Source of the DNA: Novosphingobium sp.
GTDB taxonomy: Bacteria; Pseudomonadota; Alphaproteobacteria; Sphingomonadales; Sphingomonadaceae
DNA length: 18,028 nucleotides
Direction of reading: 5' to 3'
Assembly: GCA_027490345.1 (NCBI GenBank)
Contig: JAIXYF010000091.1
Location: 1 to 18,028 of the forward strand
A model generated the notes under the pieces. The model was given only the letters and a program-made list of their open reading frames with translations, searched no databases and was not told where the DNA came from. Shown one piece after another: positions 13,856 through 18,028 of this stretch. The first letter of the stretch is position 1. Each line of letters begins with the position of its first letter. The translations under genes were made by a program, and so were the position numbers.

Positions 13856-14956
13856 TCAATCGATGAGCAGCACGGCCTTGACGCATTTCCCGTGGTGGGC
13901 ATCGTCGATGGCCTCGTTGATCTGGTCAAGGCGATAGGTCTTGATGAACGTCTCGATCGGAAGTCGCCCCGCTTTGTGGTGCGCGGTCAGTTCGGGTAGG
14001 AACACCTCTGGTTCGGAATCGCCCTCGATTATCCCGCGCACCGTGCCGCCCTGGGTGATGAACTGAACGACTGGCACTGGCAGCGCAGCATCGAGCGAGC
14101 CCGGCACGCCGAGTAGCCCGATCCGCCCGCGATTGGCGATCATGTTCACACTCTGCACGACGACCGGCATAAAGCCGCTGGTGTCGATCACAATGTCCGC
14201 GCCTTCGGGAATGATGCCCCGAACCGCAGTGGCCATATCGCCTTGTCCGTCGAGCACATGGGTTGCACCGAGCTGCAATGCCAGCGTGCGGCGACCCTCC
14301 TGCGGCTCGATCACGATGATCGTGGCGCATCCGGCAATCTGTCCACCCAACACAGCGGAGAGACCGACGGCACCCGCACCGAGCACTACGAGTGCTTCGC
14401 CTGCCTTTGCGCCGAGAGAGCGAAGGACGCCGCCCACGCCAGTCTGGATACCGCAACCCAGCGGCGCGAGGACCGCGAGATCGGCGCCGTCATCAACCTT
14501 GAGTACGTTGCGCTCGTTCGCGATTGCGAGCGAAGCGAACGATGACTGGCCGAAGAAGTTGTCTGAAATCTGCTTCCCATCGCGGGTTACGCGGCTTGAT
14601 CCGTCGCCGCGCGCAGCAATCATGTTGAGCGGAACGAAGTGGCTGCAATAAGCTGGTTCATGGCGCTGGCATGGCTTGCATGCGCCGCACGAATTGAACG
14701 TAAGCAACACCTTGTCTCCCGGCTTCACGCCGGTCACACCTTCGCCGACTGCATCGACGATGCCGGCGCCCTCGTGGCCGAGAATGGCGGGGAACTGCAG
14801 CCCCATCGCGCCCGAGGCGACCACCAGATCGGTATGGCAGATGCCCGCTGCCTTAATCGCGACGCGCACTTCGCCGGCCTGCGGCTGCGCCACGTCGACC
14901 GCCTCAATCGAGAACGGGCCATCGGGCTGGTTGAGAACGGCGGCGATGGCGTTCAT
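13856..14956 (-). CDS. Zinc-dependent alcohol dehydrogenase, aryl/allylic-alcohol type
   Basis: 366 residues, medium-chain dehydrogenase/reductase. Catalytic zinc ligands are Cys40 ('GICHTD'), His61-Glu62 ('GHEGAG') and Cys168 ('APLGCGIQTG'). Structural zinc is held by Cys90, Cys93, Cys96 and Cys104 in 'NSCGACKPCQRHEPAYC'. The NAD-binding 'GAGAVG' is at 193-198. 'FFGQSSFASLAI' (134-145) and the overall layout match benzyl-alcohol (XylB-like) and geraniol/perillyl-type dehydrogenases more than ethanol dehydrogenases. It would oxidise a primary aryl or allylic alcohol to the aldehyde with NAD+. It is the first gene of a two-gene minus-strand unit with the acyl-CoA ligase. Upstream is a long gene-free stretch carrying a candidate promoter. 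A formaldehyde/glutathione role (class III) is less likely because the sequence lacks that group's length and motifs. Confidence 0.88.
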   Translation of the reverse strand: MNAIAAVLNQPDGPFSIEAVDVAQPQAGEVRVAIKAAGICHTDLVVASGAMGLQFPAILGHEGAGIVDAVGEGVTGVKPGDKVLLTFNSCGACKPCQRHEPAYCSHFVPLNMIAARGDGSSRVTRDGKQISDNFFGQSSFASLAIANERNVLKVDDGADLAVLAPLGCGIQTGVGGVLRSLGAKAGEALVVLGAGAVGLSAVLGGQIAGCATIIVIEPQEGRRTLALQLGATHVLDGQGDMATAVRGIIPEGADIVIDTSGFMPVVVQSVNMIANRGRIGLLGVPGSLDAALPVPVVQFITQGGTVRGIIEGDSEPEVFLPELTAHHKAGRLPIETFIKTYRLDQINEAIDDAHHGKCVKAVLLID

Positions 14957-15171
14957 GGCATTAGGTCCTTGTCATCTGTGCTAGTACGGATCGCATCTTG
15001 GCGGGGCGTGAGATAGCAATGGCTGAGCTATGCCGCGCATTTTGGCGACGCGTGGAACGCCGCCGTGAGTCAGAGAGTTCCTGTGGTCTTGATGGCCGTC
15101 GTTCGAGACAAAACCACATCACTCACCTCTTTGCCCGTACTCGCTGACCCGCGCGCCGATGCCTTCAACGA

Positions 15172-15204
15172 ATCATATCACAACCAGTAAACAAGTGTAC
15201 AGTA
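15172..15204 (-). promoter_or_regulatory. Candidate promoter/operator for the alcohol dehydrogenase-ligase unit
   Basis: On the minus strand, TGTACA (15201-15196) and TATGAT (15177-15172, one mismatch to TATAAT) are 18 bases apart. Transcription would start near 15165 and leave an untranslated leader of about 208 bases. AGTAAACA (15186-15193) and TACAGTA (15198-15204) overlap the -35/spacer and recur in the 4120-4133 control region. The -35 is poor, so the call is tentative. Confidence 0.35.
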
Positions 15205-15281
15205 AGTTCTTCGGAAAACCGCGAATGCTGCGCTAACATGGCCGAGCGGACGTCTGATCCTGCCGGCGTCATGCGGCAACC

Positions 15282-15302
15282 GACGGGCCCTCGAGTCCCG
15301 TC
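15282..15302. repeat. Stem-loop, 6-base arms
   Basis: GACGGG and CCCGTC flank a nine-base loop containing CTCGAGT. The arrangement superficially resembles a tRNA T-arm with two extra bases, but no acceptor stem can be built around it. Function unknown. Confidence 0.3.
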
Positions 15303-15381
15303 ACCATCATCCCTATCTCACGTCGTCGGGTTCGAATTACCGCGTTGACCGCGGATGGATATGCCGGTCGACATGAGTTCT

Positions 15382-15403
15382 GCCACGAAACATTTTTCGT
15401 GGC
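15382..15403. terminator. Hairpin GCCACGAAA-CATT-TTTCGTGGC upstream of the amidohydrolase
   Basis: Nine-base perfect arms with a four-base loop, followed by TTTCC on the plus strand, about 93 bases before the amidohydrolase ATG. It could be a weak terminator or attenuator in the leader, or a dyad operator. The T run is short, and there is no gene directly upstream on the plus strand to terminate, so a regulatory site is equally possible. Confidence 0.35.
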
Positions 15404-15495
15404 TTTCCTGCGGCCATAAGGCAAAAACGCGTCCCATCGAAGGACAGCCGAGTTGAGCATGGACTCGCACAGCCAGGGTTGAACAGGGGGAGACC

Positions 15496-17256
15496 ATGCG
15501 CCAGTATCTCGTCATCGCGACGGCCGTTGTGCTTTTGCTTTCCGACGCTGGACGGCTCGCGCGGGCGGCCTCCCCTGCCGCCGTCGGTACTGCCACCCCG
15601 TGGGCCGACCTTGTCCTCGTGGACGGCGTCGTCCACACGGGCGATCCGCAGCAAACGACGGCTGAAGCAATCGCTGTCATGGGAGAGCGCATCGCGTATG
15701 TCGGCACGAGCGCTGGTGCTCGCGCGCTGATCGGTCCCATGACACGTGTTGTCGAACTGAACGGCCGGGCGATGCTGCCGGGATTTCAGGACTCACACGT
15801 GCACCCTGCGGTTATCCCTGACCCTGAGCGCGCAGTCGATCTGCACGGGCTCACACGCCGTGACGAGATTCTCGAACGCATCCGCAATTTTGCGGCAACA
15901 CATCCGACGCTGCCTTGGATTCTGGGTGACGGCTGGGACGAGGTTGCCTTCCTGCCGAGCGGGCAGCCGAACCGGCGAGACCTCGGTGCCGTGGTACCCG
16001 ACCGTCCGGCCTATCTCACCAACAACTCCGGTCACGAGGGCTGGGCGAACAGCCGCGCCCTTGCCGCTGCCAACATCGGCCGCGACACCCCGGACCCAGT
16101 GAACGGGCGAATAGAACACGACGCCGACGGTGAGCCCTCCGGAGCGCTTCAGGAAGCTGCGGCGATGGAGCGGGTGGAGCGCGTGATCCCACCGCCTACC
16201 GTCGAGGACTACCGACGCACGCTGACGGCGGCCCTGCGTACGATGAATGCGCAAGGCATCACCGCGCTGGAAGAAGCGATGGCGACACCGGAGATCGCCG
16301 CTGCGTATCGGGCACTGGATATCTCCGACCGTCTGCCGATGCGGGTTCATCTGTGCCTCGCGCATCGCGCCGAAGATCCGGACGAGCCGCAGATCCGCCG
16401 ATTCACGGCTGAACGGCGCGCCCTCTCCGGTCGGCGGATGAAGGCCGACTGCGTAAAGGTCTTTCTCGACGGAGCATACGGATCGCATACCGTCGCGCTG
16501 CTCGAGCCCTATGCGGACGGACCGCAATACGGCCGCGGCGAGATCTTCATCGCGCAACAGCGCCTGAACCGCCTCATCACCCGCCTCGACCGATTGGGCT
16601 TTCGGGCGCATTTTCATGCGCAGGGTGACGCGGCCGTCCGCACGGCGCTCGATGCGGTCGCGGCCGCGCGTCATGCCAACGGCGACCACGGGCCGATGCA
16701 CACAGTCGCGCACGTCAACCTCGTCGCGGCATCAGACCTCCCTCGCTTCCGGGCGCTTCGGGTCGCGGCGAACATGTCGCCGCTCTGGAGCCGGCAGGAT
16801 CCCTGGGAGCGGGTGTTCGCACCGCGCCTGTTCGGCGCGACGCGCGTCGGGCAGCTGTTTCCGACGCGGCAGCTGCTGGAGAATGACGCGCTCCTCGTCT
16901 GGGGATCGGACTGGCCCGTGACGGACGTCAGTCCCATCGAAGGACTCGAGACTGCCGTCACGCGTCGCTACGCGGGAGGTCGTGACCCGGAGGCACAGGA
17001 AGACCTACCCCTTAATGCGGCGGAGTCTTTGACGCTGGCCGAAGCGATTGCCGCGTACACCGTCAACGGGGCGCGGTTACAGGGAGAGGCCGCCGAGCGC
17101 GGGACGCTGACGTCCGGCAAGCTCGCCGACTTCGTCGTTCTCGACCGCGATCCCTATGCAGTACCGGCGCTCTCGATCCATGCGGCGCGCGTGGAGCTTA
17201 CCGTCCTCGGCGGCGCTATCGTCCATGGGGCCGCCCCCGCAGCGACCGGGCCCTGA
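15496..17256 (+). CDS. Exported YtcJ/NfdA-type metal-dependent amidohydrolase (amidohydrolase family 3)
   Basis: 586 residues with AGGGGGAG just before the ATG. Residues 1-24 look like a Sec signal peptide (Arg2, hydrophobic 'YLVIATAVVLLL', cleavage after Ala22-Arg23-Ala24), implying a periplasmic enzyme. The mature part starts with the composite beta domain ('ADLVLVDGVVHTGD', 37-50). The metal site has His101 and His103 in 'GFQDSHVHP', Lys321 in 'CVKVFLDGAYGS' (possible carboxylated lysine), 'HFHAQGDAA' (372-380), His406 and Asp472 in 'GSDWPV'. 'GKLADFVVLDRDP' (541-553) is the usual C-terminal return to the beta domain. Relatives include N-substituted formamide deformylase; most are uncharacterised and hydrolyse amide or similar bonds. 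It has no CoA-related neighbours and sits between gene-free stretches and an IS remnant, so it may have a separate origin. The substrate is unknown. Confidence 0.85.
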   Translation: MRQYLVIATAVVLLLSDAGRLARAASPAAVGTATPWADLVLVDGVVHTGDPQQTTAEAIAVMGERIAYVGTSAGARALIGPMTRVVELNGRAMLPGFQDSHVHPAVIPDPERAVDLHGLTRRDEILERIRNFAATHPTLPWILGDGWDEVAFLPSGQPNRRDLGAVVPDRPAYLTNNSGHEGWANSRALAAANIGRDTPDPVNGRIEHDADGEPSGALQEAAAMERVERVIPPPTVEDYRRTLTAALRTMNAQGITALEEAMATPEIAAAYRALDISDRLPMRVHLCLAHRAEDPDEPQIRRFTAERRALSGRRMKADCVKVFLDGAYGSHTVALLEPYADGPQYGRGEIFIAQQRLNRLITRLDRLGFRAHFHAQGDAAVRTALDAVAAARHANGDHGPMHTVAHVNLVAASDLPRFRALRVAANMSPLWSRQDPWERVFAPRLFGATRVGQLFPTRQLLENDALLVWGSDWPVTDVSPIEGLETAVTRRYAGGRDPEAQEDLPLNAAESLTLAEAIAAYTVNGARLQGEAAERGTLTSGKLADFVVLDRDPYAVPALSIHAARVELTVLGGAIVHGAAPAATGP

Positions 17257-17391
17257 ACGGCGCCCCGCGCGGTCCCTAAGGCGGTTGCAGCCCGGGTGGT
17301 ATCACCGGCCAAACGGCGCTATGATTGCAACAATGTTCGGCCTCGCTCATCCTTGTGCAGGCGTAGGGGCCGTCGTGTTTATGAGCTGATC

Positions 17392-17550
17392 CCGGATAAC
17401 TGGATCGCTTTGAGTTAGAGTTTTTCGCCGTACTCTCCGTGGCTGGGAGGAGCGAAAGACGATGAAGGCATCGAAGTTTTCTGACGCGCAGTAGGCGTTC
17501 ATCCTGAAGCAGGGCGCGGCCATTGTAGCTATCCGGAAACCCGGGCTTCG
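17392..17550 (+). mobile_element. Left-end remnant of an IS3-family insertion sequence
   Basis: The non-coding lead-in ('TTGAGTTAGAGTTTTTC' near 17409-17426, then 'GGCTGGGAGGAGCGAAAGAC' at 17441-17460) and the first codons of the transposase orfA match my recollection of IS3-family elements in sphingomonads. Similarity fades after about 17550, and no orfB or right end follows, so only the left 160 bases or so survive. The exact outer boundary is uncertain; TGATCCCGG at 17391-17399 may be part of the terminal repeat. Confidence 0.55.
17462..17550 (+). pseudogene. Broken IS3-family transposase orfA
   Basis: From ATG 17462 the frame reads MKASKFSDAQ, then a TAG stop at 17492-17494, then AFILKQG. 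In intact relatives the stop position is a Lys codon (AAG), so one base change explains it. Further on, 'VAIRKPGL' corresponds to the family's 'VAEICRKAGI' with codons lost, and no homology follows. Intact OrfA is a helix-turn-helix DNA-binding protein of about 90-100 residues made with OrfB by frameshifting. This copy is dead: nonsense mutation, small deletions and truncation. Confidence 0.65.
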
Positions 17551-17767
17551 GCGGTCTGATCCTCCGTGCAGATACGACATCGGGGGGTGGCACGAAAGCG
17601 CACCGCCGAGGTGAGACGCGTGGCCCGGTAGCGGGGCAAGTTCAGGGCGAACCATAGCCGCCAAATGCCACGAGGTGGCGGGACACCCCGGGGCCATCCG
17701 GTTCTTCGCGAACCCCTCCCTGAAGGCGCCGGCAGCCCCTCGCCACCCCGATTCGGCCGGCCGTGTT

Positions 17768-17784
17768 GCCCGGCTGTGCCGGGC
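17768..17784. repeat. Hairpin GCCCGGC-TGT-GCCGGGC
   Basis: Perfect seven-base arms and a three-base loop, about 120 bases before ssb. No T run follows, so it is not a typical intrinsic terminator. It may be an operator, a plasmid structural element, or a chance dyad in GC-rich DNA. Confidence 0.35.
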
Positions 17785-17902
17785 TGCCCGCACCACCCGT
17801 CTTGATCGAGGTTCCCCTTCGGTGCGAGCGTCTGCCGCCCCCTTCTGACGGTCAGTTCGCAGCCGGGATGCCCCCGGACCTGCGCGATCAGGACTAAGGC
17901 CC

Positions 17903-18028
17903 ATGACCAATCTCGTTATCCTCGTCGGTCGCATCGCCCGCGGTCCCGCAACCCGCACCGCCCCCGGTGGGGCCAGCATCCCCCGCCTCTCGGTCGCGAC
18001 CGACCTGCCCGCTCGCAAGGACGGCAAG
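17903..18028 (+). CDS. ssb: Single-stranded DNA-binding protein, N-terminal part (cut by window edge)
   Basis: The first 42 residues are visible from ATG 17903 and run off the right edge. 'MTNLVILVGRIARGPATRTAP' followed by 'IPRLSVATDLPARK' is the start of the bacterial SSB OB-fold (usual form: NxVxLxGRLxxDPExRxTxxGxxVxxFxxAT). SSB coats single-stranded DNA during replication, repair and conjugative transfer. The strand spacing is normal but the sequence departs from typical chromosomal copies (ARGPATRT instead of a DPELR-type stretch), which suits the extra copies carried by plasmids and integrative elements. The ribosome binding site is modest (AAGG seven bases before the ATG). The total length and the acidic C-terminal tip cannot be seen. 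Confidence 0.82.
   Translation, partial: MTNLVILVGRIARGPATRTAPGGASIPRLSVATDLPARKDGK

Larger units (their letters stand above)
14957..15495. other. 539-base stretch without a supported gene
   Basis: This lies between the divergently transcribed alcohol dehydrogenase and amidohydrolase genes. Short open frames on both strands show no recognisable protein. The stretch includes an AT-richer patch near 15170-15215 with a candidate minus-strand promoter, a stem-loop at 15282-15302, a stronger 9-base stem hairpin at 15382-15403, and a ribosome binding site (AGGGGGAG) just before the amidohydrolase. It may mark the edge of the catabolic island. Confidence 0.6.
17257..17902. other. 646-base stretch without an intact gene: IS remnant and unexplained GC-rich DNA
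   Basis: Positions 17257-17390 hold nothing I can name beyond short chance frames (one of 22 codons ends at 17389). About 17392-17550 is the decayed left end of an IS3-family element. From there to 17902 the sequence is GC-rich with small dyads (GCCAC-GAG-GTGGC at 17667-17679, CCCCGGGG at 17686-17693, and a 7-base stem at 17768-17784) and no convincing coding frame. The last part must contain the ssb promoter. Confidence 0.55.

Noticed and set aside
13846..13929. An earlier start for the acyl-CoA ligase
   Set aside because: It would overlap the alcohol dehydrogenase by over 70 bases and add low-complexity residues; the ATG at 13845 has its own ribosome binding site.
15238..15340. tRNA-like words: GGCCGAGCGG near 15239, CTCGAGT in a stem at 15282-15302, and GGGTTCGAATT near 15326
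   Set aside because: No acceptor stem pairs around them, the T-arm-like stem has two extra loop bases, and the second T-loop-like word is too far from the D-arm-like word. I see no anticodon arm. Not a tRNA; at best a chance resemblance.
15793..16713. A 306-codon minus-strand frame inside the amidohydrolase gene
   Set aside because: It is antisense to a protein with a full set of metal ligands and has no family features of its own.
15431..16945. A 15-base exact repeat, GTCCCATCGAAGGAC, at 15431-15445 and 16931-16945
   Set aside because: One copy encodes SPIEG-type residues of the amidohydrolase and the other is in its leader. Flanks do not match, so a duplicated gene fragment is not supported; chance is plausible at this length.
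1..18028. CRISPR arrays, riboswitches and rRNA genes
   Set aside because: I found no regularly spaced direct repeats and no recognisable riboswitch core or rRNA segment anywhere in the window.

Overview
The window looks like a catabolic gene island from a GC-rich alphaproteobacterium. A sphingomonad (Novosphingobium, Sphingobium or Sphingopyxis type) is my best guess, from codon use, gene style and an IS3-family remnant; no rRNA or other taxonomic marker is present. Almost everything from 1 to 14956 encodes CoA-thioester chemistry of the kind used to activate, dehydrogenate and open an alicyclic (terpenoid- or naphthenate-like) carboxylic acid.

Layout. (1) Positions 1-4055, minus strand, read right to left: a possible 35-codon leader ORF, an acyl-CoA dehydrogenase, a MarR regulator, a BadH-like ring 2-hydroxyacyl-CoA dehydrogenase, a hotdog thioesterase, a BadI-like ring-opening ketohydrolase, and the start of an acetyl-CoA hydrolase/CoA-transferase cut by the window edge. 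This resembles the cyclohexanecarboxylate (ali/bad) route of Rhodopseudomonas palustris. (2) Positions 3938-4212: a divergent control region. (3) Positions 4213-12275, plus strand: a tight eight-gene operon with an HMG-CoA-synthase-like/DUF35 fusion, an SCP2-type thiolase, an itaconyl/mesaconyl-CoA-hydratase-like MaoC protein, a CitE-type lyase, a second acyl-CoA dehydrogenase, a hydroxyacyl-CoA SDR, a double-hotdog hydratase and an Old Yellow Enzyme reductase. Many junctions are overlaps of 1 or 4 bases. (4) Positions 12286-14956, minus strand: an aryl/terpenyl-type zinc alcohol dehydrogenase followed by an AMP-forming acyl-CoA ligase.

Working model (inference): an alcohol is oxidised by the zinc dehydrogenase, an aldehyde dehydrogenase outside the window gives the acid, and the ligase makes the CoA ester. 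The minus-strand dehydrogenase and BadH/BadI-like enzymes desaturate, oxidise and open the ring. The plus-strand operon then shortens the branched acyl-CoA, with the MaoC-CitE pair cleaving a citramalyl- or malyl-like intermediate. A BadK-like ring hydratase is not in the window.

The right end, 14957-18028, is different. It holds a 539-base gene-free stretch with promoter- and hairpin-like elements, a predicted exported YtcJ/NfdA-type amidohydrolase with no link to CoA metabolism, a decayed IS3-family left end, about 350 unexplained bases, and the start of an ssb gene. This suggests a junction with mobile or plasmid DNA.
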